A DNA stretch of 64,000 nt, taken from Aliirhizobium wenxiniae (lineage in GTDB: Bacteria; Pseudomonadota; Alphaproteobacteria; Rhizobiales; Rhizobiaceae). The position numbers and the translations under genes are program-made. The notes beneath the pieces were generated by a model. It worked only from the letters and a program-made list of their open reading frames with translations, had not been told where the DNA came from and did not search any database. Location of the stretch: positions 1-64,000 of the forward strand of contig NZ_JACHEG010000013.1 of the NCBI RefSeq assembly GCF_014201355.1. The letters are read 5' to 3'. Shown one piece after another: positions 8,107 to 17,088 of this stretch. Position 1 is the first letter of the stretch. Every line of letters starts with the position of its first letter.

Positions 8107-9071
8107 GCCGCCGTCATCCCATCGCCGGAAACTGGGCAAGCCTCCTTCTGCCGATCCGCGAAGACGACAGCATCGACTTCGACGCCCTTGAGGAAGAGAT
8201 CGGGATACTCATCGACGGGCGGGTGGACGGTATCTATTCGAATGGTACCGCTGGCGAGTTTCACAACCAGACGGAAGCGGAGTACGACCGGATACAGGCC
8301 CTGCTGGCGAGCCGCTGTCGACGGGCCGGTATGCCATTCGTAATCGGCGCCTGTCAGCCGGATCCGCTGATCATGCTCGAACGCTTGAAACGGGCCGTGC
8401 CGCATCGCCCGACAGCCATACAGGTCATTCTGCCGGACTGGTGGCCGCTGACCGACGCCGAGGCGATAGACTTCCTCAAGCGCGCGTCGGATGTCGCGGA
8501 CGGCATTCCGCTCATCCTCTACAATCCGCCGCATGCCAAGCGTGTTCTCCGCCCCGTCGACCTGTCGCAGATTTGCGGCCCGTGTCCGTCTGTAGTTGGG
8601 ATCAAGCTCGCTGACGGCAGCGACGCCTGGTATGCCGAAGCGCGGCGTCATCTTTTCGAATTCGCCCTGTTCGTGCCGGGGCACCACCTGGCGACGGGCG
8701 TAAAACATGGTGTGGCGGCGGGTGCGTTTTCAAATGTAGCCTGCCTGAACCCACAAGGCGCTCAGGCATGGACAGACCTGATGAAGACCGATCTCGAAGC
8801 GGCTCTGGCCATAGAAACCCGCCTCATCGCATTCATGGACAGTCATGTCGTTCCGTTCCGTGAGCAACAAGGTTTTTGTAACGCTGCGTTGGACAAGGCG
8901 CTTTGTGCTGCCGGGGATTGGGGGCCAGTCTGCGCCCGAATGCGTTGGCCATACAAGTTTATTGCAAGCGAGCAGGTGGCAAGGCTTGGAATGATTGCAA
9001 GGAACTGTCTACCTGAGCTGTTCCCAACCAACGCCTATAGTGAAAGTATCCGTCAAAGGTGGGATTCTTAG
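8103..9071 (+). CDS. DapA-family aldolase/lyase, second paralog
   Basis: 322 residues from ATG 8103, overlapping the ATPase stop by 4 bases. The open frame extends upstream within the ATPase gene, but MSRRHPIAGNWASLLLPI is the natural family N-terminus. The active-site set is NGTAGE (47-52), Y140 in LYNPPH and the Schiff-base lysine K168 in GIKLADGSD. It differs strongly from the first paralog (PP after the tyrosine, ADG instead of DSS after the lysine), so the two probably handle different substrates or successive steps. It ends the operon. The substrate is unknown. Confidence 0.82.
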   Translation: MSRRHPIAGNWASLLLPIREDDSIDFDALEEEIGILIDGRVDGIYSNGTAGEFHNQTEAEYDRIQALLASRCRRAGMPFVIGACQPDPLIMLERLKRAVPHRPTAIQVILPDWWPLTDAEAIDFLKRASDVADGIPLILYNPPHAKRVLRPVDLSQICGPCPSVVGIKLADGSDAWYAEARRHLFEFALFVPGHHLATGVKHGVAAGAFSNVACLNPQGAQAWTDLMKTDLEAALAIETRLIAFMDSHVVPFREQQGFCNAALDKALCAAGDWGPVCARMRWPYKFIASEQVARLGMIARNCLPELFPTNAYSESIRQRWDS

Positions 9072-9662
9072 CAATTTGACACTGAAACGCAGGTAAATCG
9101 CTCTTGAACGGATATGAACGCGCAGCATCCTCGGAGAAGGTAATTGATTGAGAAAATGGACGTCTTAATAGCCTCCTCACAGTTGGATTAAGGCTGGAGT
9201 AGAATATCGTCGAGACTTCAAAAACTGGCGCGCCCCCAAAGACCATTGTGGAGACGTTGAAAATCAGCGACTCCTAACCGAATGAAGCCATCACGCAAGG
9301 TCTCAATGGACTACTCCCGCAAACCCCTCGCCGAATAGCTTGACTTCGGTTGCTTGGGAATACCGCACCTTGCTCCATGTCGAACCTCACTGGCATTTAC
9401 GAATGGATCCCAAAAACCAGAAGCGCGGGATATGTCAACGGGATATTTTTCCACCTACTATTCGGTGCCCTTGGTATCGCCATCACGATCGAACCGTTGC
9501 CTCGAGTGTTCAAAACGCGGATCCACCTGTAAGTACGTCAGCCTCAAAATCAGCCCACACCGGTGGCCAAAGCCTGTCGTTGCACATCTGACACGCATGT
9601 TGGGAAACCGGGCCTTAATGCAGTGCCCGTGCAGAGGCGCAATTGCATCGTGAATACGTGCT
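9072..9662. other. Convergent intergenic region without recognisable genes
   Basis: This 590-base gap separates the end of the dipeptide-type operon (plus) from the end of the inositol operon (minus). It is visibly lower in GC than its surroundings. Three overlapping plus-strand frames at 9340-9653 lack ribosome sites, and I cannot link any to a known family. One of them (9350-9532) encodes a hydrophobic stretch, GIFFHLLFGALGIAITI, that could be a membrane helix by chance or a gene remnant. No clear terminator hairpin was found. Confidence 0.4.
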
Positions 9663-10445
9663 TTAGATTGTGAAGGCAGTTCGAAATGCTTCCAAGGCCT
9701 TTAGCGGATCGCCCTTGGCAAAACTCTCTAATCCGATCGGGCCGCGATACCCCATATCGGAAAGCGCCGTAGCAATTGCCGGATAATTGATCTCGCCTGT
9801 GCCCGGCTCGCAGCGCCCAGGCACATCCGCCACCTGTACTTCGCCGATGAAAGACAGGCAGGCACGGCAGGTTTCGATCAGGTTCCCCTCACCGATCTGC
9901 ACGTGATAGAGATCAAGATTGAGCCGCAGACGCGGATGGTTGACGCTCTCGACCAGCGCCAGCGTGTCTTCCGCCCGGCCGAAAGGCGTGCCGGGGTGAT
10001 CGACCGGCAGGTTGAGGTTTTCCAGCGTGTAAACGACGCCCTCCTCTTCCGCCATGTCGGCGATGCGCGCCAGCGTGTCGCGGGCCTTCAGCCACATGCG
10101 CCCGGTCGTGACTTCGCTCGGGCGAACAGGCAGGCCGCCCTCGCCGAGACCCGTACCGTGCAGATTGAGCCTTGCGATGCCAAGCCGCTTGCCGATCTGT
10201 GCGGTCTCCCGTGCCGAGCGCAACAATTCGTCGGCACCTTCGTCATCGGCGAGACGCCCCGTCAGATAGCCATTCATGATGGAAAAGGTGGCACCTGATT
10301 TTTCAAGCGCGGCGAGATCGTGCTCCGGCCAGTTCCATAGCCCCACCTGAAAGCCCAGTTCCCTGAGTTGCGCGCAGCGCCATTCGATCGGCTTATCGCG
10401 CCAAAGCATTTCCGCGCAGGCGGCAAGTGTAAACGGTTGATCCAT
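9663..10445 (-). CDS. Hydroxypyruvate-isomerase-like TIM barrel (Hyi/IolI type), last gene of the iol operon
   Basis: 260 residues from ATG 10445 (MDQPFTLAACAEMLW); the longer frame upstream runs into iolB and is not used. The sugar isomerase/epimerase TIM barrel shows the metal-binding glutamate in TLENLN, then LDLYHVQIGEG and the strongly Hyi-like VADVPGRCEPGTGEINY, and ends with GLESF. Members interconvert hydroxypyruvate and tartronate semialdehyde or isomerise inososes (IolI). Its place behind iolB suggests a role in inositol isomer use, but the motif set is nearer hydroxypyruvate isomerase, so the exact reaction is open. Confidence 0.75.
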   Translation of the reverse strand: MDQPFTLAACAEMLWRDKPIEWRCAQLRELGFQVGLWNWPEHDLAALEKSGATFSIMNGYLTGRLADDEGADELLRSARETAQIGKRLGIARLNLHGTGLGEGGLPVRPSEVTTGRMWLKARDTLARIADMAEEEGVVYTLENLNLPVDHPGTPFGRAEDTLALVESVNHPRLRLNLDLYHVQIGEGNLIETCRACLSFIGEVQVADVPGRCEPGTGEINYPAIATALSDMGYRGPIGLESFAKGDPLKALEAFRTAFTI

Positions 10446-10468
10446 GATGATTGTCCGTGATTGAGAGG

Positions 10469-11266
10469 TCAGCGCATCAGGTGCGCGACAGGAGGCGCGG
10501 CGACAAAACGCCATTTGCGCAAGGGGCCGGCCATGACGTTGAGATAATACATCTCAAAACCATGCGGTGCGCCGCAAGGATGATGGCCACGCGGCACGCA
10601 GACGACATCGCCGTCATGCACCGCCATGGTCTCGTTCAGCTGCAGGTCGTCGGTGTAGACCCGCTGTATGCCGAAACCATCGGCCGGGTTGATCCGGTGG
10701 TAATAGGTCTCTTCCAGATAGGTGATGCGCGGAAAATCGTCCTCGTCGTGGCGGTGGCTCGGATAACTCGACCAGTGGCCTGCCGGGGTGAACACTTCCG
10801 TCACGAGCAGGCTGTCGCAATAATCCTCGTTTTCCATGGCGATATTGTTGATGTAGCGGGTATTGGTGCCCTCGCCGCGCTGGGTGAGCGTTATACCCTC
10901 CGGACCGATCTTCCGGGCCTCGTGGCCGCTTTTGCCCGGCGCGGAGCAGACGGCGATCACACAATCCGTCTCGGCCACGGCTTTCCAGTCGCTGCCGTTG
11001 GGCAGATAGAGGCAATGCGGTGGCGATTTTTCGAACACACTCATGCGTTCACCAAGCACGCTCCAATCCTGGTCGGCACCATGAAGTGCTGCCTTGCCCT
11101 CGACCATCACCAGAATGACCTCGCGATCGCCCGTCGCTTCCGCGGCCGTTTCTCCGGCTCGCAACCGGTAGAGCGAAAAGCCGACATAACGCCAGCCGGC
11201 CGAGGCCGGCGTGATCTCGTGAACCTTGCCGTGAGAACCGAACGGGCGATGGAGAAGGTTGGGCAT
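10469..11266 (-). CDS. iolB: 5-deoxy-glucuronate isomerase
   Basis: 265 residues, the usual size. IolB converts 5-deoxy-D-glucuronate to 2-deoxy-5-keto-D-gluconate in myo-inositol breakdown. The bicupin C-terminal half shows SYPSHRHDED with metal-binding histidines, LEETYYHRI, and the strongly conserved PRGHHPCGAPHGFEMYYLNV followed by MAGP. The N-terminus HRPFGSHGKVHEITPASAGW also fits the family. It lies between iolE and the isomerase gene, 20 bases after iolE, in the single minus-strand inositol operon. Confidence 0.95.
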   Translation of the reverse strand: MPNLLHRPFGSHGKVHEITPASAGWRYVGFSLYRLRAGETAAEATGDREVILVMVEGKAALHGADQDWSVLGERMSVFEKSPPHCLYLPNGSDWKAVAETDCVIAVCSAPGKSGHEARKIGPEGITLTQRGEGTNTRYINNIAMENEDYCDSLLVTEVFTPAGHWSSYPSHRHDEDDFPRITYLEETYYHRINPADGFGIQRVYTDDLQLNETMAVHDGDVVCVPRGHHPCGAPHGFEMYYLNVMAGPLRKWRFVAAPPVAHLMR

Positions 11267-11286
11267 CGAAAACTCCTGCTGCTTTC

Positions 11287-12183
11287 TCAGACGAGGCCAG
11301 TCTTGGCGGCCGCAGCCTTCAAGGTCTTCAGACCAAGCGACTGATACTGGAAGGGATTGCGCACATCCGGATCCTGCTCGGCCTCGATGACGATCCAGCC
11401 GTCGTAACCGGCATTTTTCAGGATCTGCAGCAGCAGTTCGAAATCCACGCCGCCCTCCTCGTCACCCGGCACGGTGAACACACCGGCACGCACGCCATCC
11501 ATAAAGGACAGGCCTTCATCCCGCACACGTCGCATGATGGCGGGGCGCACGTTCTTGGCGTGAAAATGGCTGACACGATCGACATAACGGGAAAGAACCG
11601 GCGCCGGATCGCGACCGTTGCCGCCAAAAAAGCAATGGCCGGCGTCGAACAGCAGCCGTGTTGCCGGCCCCGTTGCCGCCATGAAGGCATCGATTTCTTC
11701 CGGCGTCTCGACCACCGTGCCCATATGGTGGTGATAAACGAGGTGAATGCCCTGACCTGCGGTAAAGGCCGCAAGCTCCTCCACCTTCGCGCCAAAAACC
11801 TTCATCTCGGCGTCTGACAGGACCGGGCTTTCGGAAAGCGGTTTTTGCAGCCCCTGAACGCTGTTGGAGGTTTCGCAGACGATGCAGACCGTGCAGCCAT
11901 TGTGTTTTAGCTTGTCGAGATGCGGCTGGATGGCCTTCTTTTCGTCTTCGACCGATTGCGTCAGCAGGTTCAGCGAATACCAGCCGGAGACGAAGGCCAG
12001 ACCGTGAGACCCGAGCAGGTCCTTCAACGCCTGTGGCTCATTCGGCCAGCGATGGCCGTTTTCGATCCCGTCAAAGCCGATCTCGCTGGCCTCGCGCAAA
12101 ATCTGTTCGGTCGGAATGTTGGCGCCAAGGCTCTGGTCGTCGTCATTGGCCCAGGCGATGGGATTGGTGCCGAAGCGGATCAT
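11287..12183 (-). CDS. iolE: myo-inosose-2 dehydratase
   Basis: 298 residues. IolE removes water from 2-keto-myo-inositol to give the trihydroxycyclohexane-dione that IolD opens. The N-terminus RFGTNPIAWANDDDQSLGAN is the family hallmark, followed by the TIM-barrel pattern with GFDGIENGHRWP, LVYHHHMGT (metal ligands), LFDAGHCFFGG and YDGWIVIEAEQDP at the end. It follows iolD by 10 bases and precedes iolB, as in many rhizobial inositol operons. Confidence 0.95.
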   Translation of the reverse strand: MIRFGTNPIAWANDDDQSLGANIPTEQILREASEIGFDGIENGHRWPNEPQALKDLLGSHGLAFVSGWYSLNLLTQSVEDEKKAIQPHLDKLKHNGCTVCIVCETSNSVQGLQKPLSESPVLSDAEMKVFGAKVEELAAFTAGQGIHLVYHHHMGTVVETPEEIDAFMAATGPATRLLFDAGHCFFGGNGRDPAPVLSRYVDRVSHFHAKNVRPAIMRRVRDEGLSFMDGVRAGVFTVPGDEEGGVDFELLLQILKNAGYDGWIVIEAEQDPDVRNPFQYQSLGLKTLKAAAAKTGLV

Positions 12184-12193
12184 TCTAAAACCC

Positions 12194-14026
12194 TCAATTC
12201 ACGGTGTTCTGTCGAGCGGCGTTTTCGAGATAGGCCGCATAAGCCTGTTTCAGCTTGTCACTCGTGCCCACTTCCGGCACGGCGACATCCCACCACTGGC
12301 CGGCATCACCGAAACCAGGACCATCGGTCGGATCGGTATCGATGACGATCACGGTCGGGATATCGCGGTTGCGGGCATTGGCGATCTGCGTTTCGAGATC
12401 GGCGATATCCTTCGCCTTCACGGCAAATGCGCCCATCGAACCTGCATGCGCGACAAAATCGATCGCCGGCTGCTGCTCGACATTGCAGTCCTTGTAGAGA
12501 TTGTTGAACGCCTCGCCGCCGGTGCCGCGCTGCAGGCGGTTGATGCAGCCGTAACCACGGTTGTCGGTCAGCACGATGGTGAACGGCACCTTGCGCATGA
12601 CGGCGGTCGCCAGTTCGGAATTCGCCATCATGTAGGAACCATCGCCGACGAAGCAGATTACCTCCCGCTCTGGCCGCGCCAGTTTCAGGCCCATGGCACC
12701 GGCGATTTCATAACCCATGCAGGAATAACCGTATTCCATGTGATAACCGCCCTGACTCGGCTGCCACAGAAGTTTCAACGCGCCCGGCATGGTGCCGGCG
12801 GCGCACATGGCAATGGCATTTTCACCCGTTGCCCGCTGCACGGCGCCGATAACCTGCGCATCGCTCGGCAGCCCGTCTTCAAAAGGTGCCGCGCAATGCC
12901 GGTCGACCGCCGTGAGCCATTCGCTGCGCAAGGCCGCATCGGGATGGGGCACACGATAGGTGCCGAGCTTTTCGCCGAGTGCGACAATCGCCACTTTGGC
13001 ATCAGCCACAAGACCGATCGCACCGTGCTTGTCGGCGTCATAAGCCTGCACATTGATCGAAACGAGTTTTCGCCCCTTCGCCTCGAACAGCGACCACGAG
13101 CCGGTGGTGAAATCCTGAAAGCGCGTGCCGATGCCGATCACCAGATCCGCCTTGCGGGCAAGCGCATTGGCAGCCGCCGAACCATCGACGCCGGCCGCAC
13201 CAAAATTCATCGGATGTCTCTGGGCCAGCGCCGATTTTCCGGCCTGCGTTTCGATCACCGGAATGGCGTGGCGCGTGGCGAGATCGGCGAGTTCCTGTTC
13301 GGCATCGCTGTAGATCACACCGCCTCCGGCCACGATGACCGGATTTTTGGCCGTTCGGATCAGCGCCACAATGTCATAGAGATCACGGGCGTCCGGCGCC
13401 GGTCGGCGGATGCGCCAGACTTTTGGCTCGAAAAAGGCTTCCGGCCAGTCATACGCTTCCGCCTGCACATCCTGGCAGAAGGAGAGCGTCACCGGCCCGC
13501 AATTGGCGGGATCTGTCATCACGCGCAGCGCCCGCGGCAGGGCTGTCAGAAGCTGTTCGGGGCGGGTGATGCGATCGAAATAACGGCTGACCGGACGGAA
13601 GCAATCGTTGGCCGAGACCGTACCGTCATCGAAATCCTCCACCTGTTGCAGAACGGGATCGGGACGGCGATTGGCGAACACATCACCGGGGATAAGCAAA
13701 ACCGGAAGGCGATTGACATGCGCGAGCGCCGCCGCCGTCACCATGTTTGTGGCGCCCGGCCCGATGGACGAGGTAACCGCCTGCACACGTCGGCGCTTTT
13801 TCGCCTTGGCATAAGCGATGGCCGCATGTGCCATGGTCTGTTCGTTCTGGCCGCGCCATGTCGGCAGGCTGTTGCCGGCCTTCTGCAGGGCCTCGCCGAG
13901 ACCGGCCACATTACCGTGGCCAAAGATCGCCCAGACGCCATCGACAAAACGCTCGCCGTCCTCGGTCATCTGCGCGGCCAGCCATTTCACCATGGCCTGC
14001 GCCGCCGTGAGTTTGATCGTGCTCAT
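12194..14026 (-). CDS. iolD: 3D-(3,5/4)-trihydroxycyclohexane-1,2-dione hydrolase (ThDP-dependent)
   Basis: 610 residues. IolD hydrolyses the cyclic dione to 5-deoxy-D-glucuronate using thiamine diphosphate. The three-domain layout is visible: the N-terminal pyrimidine domain (DGVWAIFGHGNVAGLGEAL, then GPGATNMVTAAALA), a central domain with FGAAGVDGSAAANALA and DLVIGIGTRFQDFTTGS, and the C-terminal cofactor domain with CFVGDGSYMMANSELATA followed by LTDNRGYGCINRLQ, which is the GDG-to-N ThDP motif. Its start overlaps the end of iolC by 4 bases. The opposite strand carries a very long open frame here that is only a codon-bias shadow. Confidence 0.96.
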   Translation of the reverse strand: MSTIKLTAAQAMVKWLAAQMTEDGERFVDGVWAIFGHGNVAGLGEALQKAGNSLPTWRGQNEQTMAHAAIAYAKAKKRRRVQAVTSSIGPGATNMVTAAALAHVNRLPVLLIPGDVFANRRPDPVLQQVEDFDDGTVSANDCFRPVSRYFDRITRPEQLLTALPRALRVMTDPANCGPVTLSFCQDVQAEAYDWPEAFFEPKVWRIRRPAPDARDLYDIVALIRTAKNPVIVAGGGVIYSDAEQELADLATRHAIPVIETQAGKSALAQRHPMNFGAAGVDGSAAANALARKADLVIGIGTRFQDFTTGSWSLFEAKGRKLVSINVQAYDADKHGAIGLVADAKVAIVALGEKLGTYRVPHPDAALRSEWLTAVDRHCAAPFEDGLPSDAQVIGAVQRATGENAIAMCAAGTMPGALKLLWQPSQGGYHMEYGYSCMGYEIAGAMGLKLARPEREVICFVGDGSYMMANSELATAVMRKVPFTIVLTDNRGYGCINRLQRGTGGEAFNNLYKDCNVEQQPAIDFVAHAGSMGAFAVKAKDIADLETQIANARNRDIPTVIVIDTDPTDGPGFGDAGQWWDVAVPEVGTSDKLKQAYAAYLENAARQNTVN

Positions 14027-15948
14027 GCCGCCTGCTCTCCTGATTTTTCACGCGCCGCGTCCCAGATGTGGCAGAGGCGCTGGTAACGCTTCGCCATCTC
14101 CTCGACCGCATCGGCATCCGTCATTTCGCCAGCAAACCATCGCCGCGCCGCTTCCCCAAAAATCGTGCGGCCGACCGCAAAACCCTTGATCAGAGCGAAC
14201 TGTGCTGCGACCTCAAAACTGGCGGAAAGCTCCGCTTCCGGTGCATCCAGACCGAGCACGACGATGCCGCGCGTAAACCGGTCATGCGCCTCGATGGCGG
14301 CAATCGCGTTCTGCCAGCCGGCCGAGGTTTTCATCGGCTCCAGTTTCCACCAGTCGGGATAGATGCCGGCCGCATAAAACTGATGGATCAGCGTCGCGAC
14401 CGTGTCGTCATCCGTGACGCCAACCTTCGACGGAATGATTTCCAGCAGGAATTCGAGGCGATTGCGCCGTGCAGCCTCGAACAGTCTCTTGACCGTCTGT
14501 TCCTGCTCGGCACGCGTCGATGCGTCATCATCCGGATGGCAGAAACACAAAACCTTGACGACATCCTCACGCGCCCATTCCGACAGCGTGCCGCAATCCG
14601 TACCCAGTTCCGGCTCCAGCGTCAGCGGCCGCGACCCCGGCCACTCAGCGGGGCGACCGATCCACAGGCCCGAACCGGAAGCGCGATGCAGCGCCGAACG
14701 GCCGATGCGGTTGTCGCAGAGAATGCCGTAACCGGGTTTGCCAGCCTGAACATGCAGCGCCGCCTTGAGGCACAGTTCCTTGAAGGCAGCACCCTTCTGC
14801 AGCGTGTAGCCCGGCATCTGTTCCAGCTGCACACGGTGATCGAAGGCAAACACCCGCATGGTCGACCAGTCGCCATCCACTCGCCTTTGCCGGGTCGTCG
14901 ACCAATGTAACTGTTCCAGTTCCGGATCATTGCGCAAATCGGGACGCACAACACCGCGTTTCAGGAAAAACTGCAGCTCTTCGAAACTCGGATAGGTCGG
15001 CGTGCAGCCATGGCGACTGACGGCAAAGGCACCGCAGGCATTGGCGAATTTCAGCGATGTCGGCCAGTCCTCACCGGTCATCCAGCCGCGCAGCAGGCCG
15101 GAGAAAAAACCGTCGCCGGCACCGAGCACGTTGAAAACTTCAATGGGAAAACCCTGTCCGCTCTGGCCATCATCAAGACTGCCGGGAATGTCGCCTTCGA
15201 AAGCCACAGCGCCGAGCGGACCGCGCTTGCACACCAGCGTCGCATCACTCACCTTGCGCACGGCGCTCAGGGCCTCCAGCGTATCGGTGGAGCCACCGGC
15301 AATATGAAACTCTTCCTCGGTGCCGACGATCAGATCGAACAGATTGAGCGTCGTCTGCAGTTTTGACGTCACCCTGGCGCTTTCGACAAAGCGGCTTTCG
15401 CCATCACCATGGCCGGCCACGCCCCAGAGATTAGGGCGATAATCGATATCGAGCGCGGTGCGCAGGCCGTGTTTGCGCGCCAGTGTCAGCGCCTTGAGGA
15501 CGGCGGCCTCCGTGCGTGTGTTGCTGAGATGCGTGCCGGTGACGACGACGGCGCGGGCAGAAGCGATAAAATCCTCGTCGATATCGTCTTCGCACAGCGC
15601 CATGTCGGCGCAGTTTTCCCGATAAAAAATCAGCGGGAACTGGCTGTCGTCACGAATCCCGAGGATAACGAGTGCCGTCAACCGTTCGGGATCGGTTTTT
15701 ACGCCCTCGGTCGAGACGCCCTCGCGCTTTAATTGTTCAAGGATGAAGCGGCCCATATGCTCGTTGCCGACACGGCTGATCAGCGCCGTCTTCAGGCCAA
15801 GCCGGGCGCTGCCGCAGGCGATATTGGTGGGCGAACCGCCGATATATTTCTCGAACGAGCCCATATCTTCCAGACGCCCGCCGATCTGCGCGCCATAAAG
15901 ATCGACGCCGGCACGGCCGATGGTGATGACATCGAGTTTTTTCGTCAT
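14023..15948 (-). CDS. iolC: 5-dehydro-2-deoxygluconokinase fused to a DUF2090 aldolase-like domain
   Basis: 641 residues, about twice a plain IolC. Residues 1 to about 330 form a PfkB kinase: ITIGRAGVDLYG, GGSPTNIACGSARLG, and the catalytic GAGDGFFSGLLRGWM with aspartate. From about 340 to the end is a DUF2090 domain (FAFDHRVQLEQMPG, GILCDNRIG, LEPMKTSAGW, GLDAPE). The kinase phosphorylates 2-deoxy-5-keto-gluconate; DUF2090 resembles class I aldolases and is thought to split the product to dihydroxyacetone phosphate and malonate semialdehyde, which would cover IolJ. Rhizobial IolC proteins commonly have this fusion. The start overlaps the preceding dehydrogenase gene by 4 bases. Confidence 0.93.
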   Translation of the reverse strand: MTKKLDVITIGRAGVDLYGAQIGGRLEDMGSFEKYIGGSPTNIACGSARLGLKTALISRVGNEHMGRFILEQLKREGVSTEGVKTDPERLTALVILGIRDDSQFPLIFYRENCADMALCEDDIDEDFIASARAVVVTGTHLSNTRTEAAVLKALTLARKHGLRTALDIDYRPNLWGVAGHGDGESRFVESARVTSKLQTTLNLFDLIVGTEEEFHIAGGSTDTLEALSAVRKVSDATLVCKRGPLGAVAFEGDIPGSLDDGQSGQGFPIEVFNVLGAGDGFFSGLLRGWMTGEDWPTSLKFANACGAFAVSRHGCTPTYPSFEELQFFLKRGVVRPDLRNDPELEQLHWSTTRQRRVDGDWSTMRVFAFDHRVQLEQMPGYTLQKGAAFKELCLKAALHVQAGKPGYGILCDNRIGRSALHRASGSGLWIGRPAEWPGSRPLTLEPELGTDCGTLSEWAREDVVKVLCFCHPDDDASTRAEQEQTVKRLFEAARRNRLEFLLEIIPSKVGVTDDDTVATLIHQFYAAGIYPDWWKLEPMKTSAGWQNAIAAIEAHDRFTRGIVVLGLDAPEAELSASFEVAAQFALIKGFAVGRTIFGEAARRWFAGEMTDADAVEEMAKRYQRLCHIWDAAREKSGEQAA

Positions 15949-17081
15949 CTGGTCACCCTTTCGATGCGGATAGTCGAGCCGTTGGAGGCGGCCATGGCGT
16001 GGATGATCTTTTCGATCTCCAGCCCCTGCGCGAAATCCGGTCCCACATTCGGCCCGCCGGCAATGGCGGCGAGCAGATCGCGCGCCTCAACCACCTTCTG
16101 TTCGTTGAAACCAAAGTTGTGCCCCGGCGCCGGGCAGAAGGCGGCAAAGTCCGGCTGGTCCGGCCCGGTCAGGTGGCGGGTGAAACCGGCCTCGCCGGCA
16201 CGGTGCAGCCACAGCTCGTTCATGTTCTCCTGGTCGAAAACGATGGTGCCTTCGCTGCCATGCACTTCCCATTGCAGCCGGCATTTGCGGCCACGGGCGA
16301 CGCGCGATGTGGCGAACGAACCTTGAGCGCCCGAAGCGAAACGCAGCATGGCAAGCGCGCTGTCTTCGTTTTCGACCCGTTTCGGACCCTCCGGCGATGG
16401 CCGCGTGGGAATGGCCACCTGGGTCTGCGCCACGACCTCCGTCACCGGTCCCATCAGCGCCAACATATGGCTCACGAGGTGGCAGCCGAGATCGCCAAGC
16501 GCACCCAGCCCGCCACCTTCGTGAGTCATCCGCCACGACCACGGGAGGAGCGGATCGGCGGAATAATCCTCATCATAAACACCACGGAAAGCCAGCGGCT
16601 GGCCGATCACGCCATCGCGGATCATGTTGCGCGCCGACTGGAAAGCCGGGCTTCTGAGATAATTGTAACCCAGCATGGTGACCTGGCCGGGATAGGCGGC
16701 GGCCGTCGCCGCCATCGCCTCGGCGTCCGCAAGCGTCAGCGCCATCGGCTTTTCCAGCCAGACATGTTTTCCAGCCTTCAGCGCCGCCTCGGCCATTGGC
16801 CGGTGCATGCCGTTCGGTGCGGTGATCGACACCACATCCACCTTCGGATCGGTAACCGCCTCCTCCCAGCGTGCCGTGGCGCGGGCAAAACCGAACTGAT
16901 CGGCAAACTTTTTGGCGCTTTCCGGCGTGGCATCCGAGAGGATTTCCAGCCGGTGATGGGCGCCACCAAAAACGGCAGCGACATTGCGCCAGGCCATGGC
17001 GTGGCATTTGCCCATGAAGCCGGTGCCGATCAACGCAATGCCAAGCGGACGATCCGGCAGAGTTTTAGTCTGTACCATCAA
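15945..17081 (-). CDS. Gfo/Idh/MocA-family oxidoreductase, probable inositol-isomer dehydrogenase
   Basis: 378 residues starting MMVQTKTLPDRP; either of the two methionines could be used. The N-terminal Rossmann fold is IALIGTGFMGKCHAMAW, followed by VDVVSITAPNGMHRPMAEAALKAGKHVWLEKPMAL with the conserved EKP lysine. The C-terminal domain includes GDLGCHLVSHMLAL, a pattern seen with the catalytic histidine. It is distinct from iolG at 20113-21102 and sits between the ABC ATPase and iolC. A role in oxidising scyllo- or D-chiro-inositol, or another polyol brought in by the same transporter, is likely but not proven. Confidence 0.82.
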   Translation of the reverse strand: MMVQTKTLPDRPLGIALIGTGFMGKCHAMAWRNVAAVFGGAHHRLEILSDATPESAKKFADQFGFARATARWEEAVTDPKVDVVSITAPNGMHRPMAEAALKAGKHVWLEKPMALTLADAEAMAATAAAYPGQVTMLGYNYLRSPAFQSARNMIRDGVIGQPLAFRGVYDEDYSADPLLPWSWRMTHEGGGLGALGDLGCHLVSHMLALMGPVTEVVAQTQVAIPTRPSPEGPKRVENEDSALAMLRFASGAQGSFATSRVARGRKCRLQWEVHGSEGTIVFDQENMNELWLHRAGEAGFTRHLTGPDQPDFAAFCPAPGHNFGFNEQKVVEARDLLAAIAGGPNVGPDFAQGLEIEKIIHAMAASNGSTIRIERVTR

Positions 17082-17088
17082 AAATGCC

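Noticed and set aside
12116..14086. 656-codon open frame on the plus strand opposite iolD
   Set aside because: It is antisense to a complete, motif-rich IolD. It has no known domain and reflects GC-rich third codon positions.
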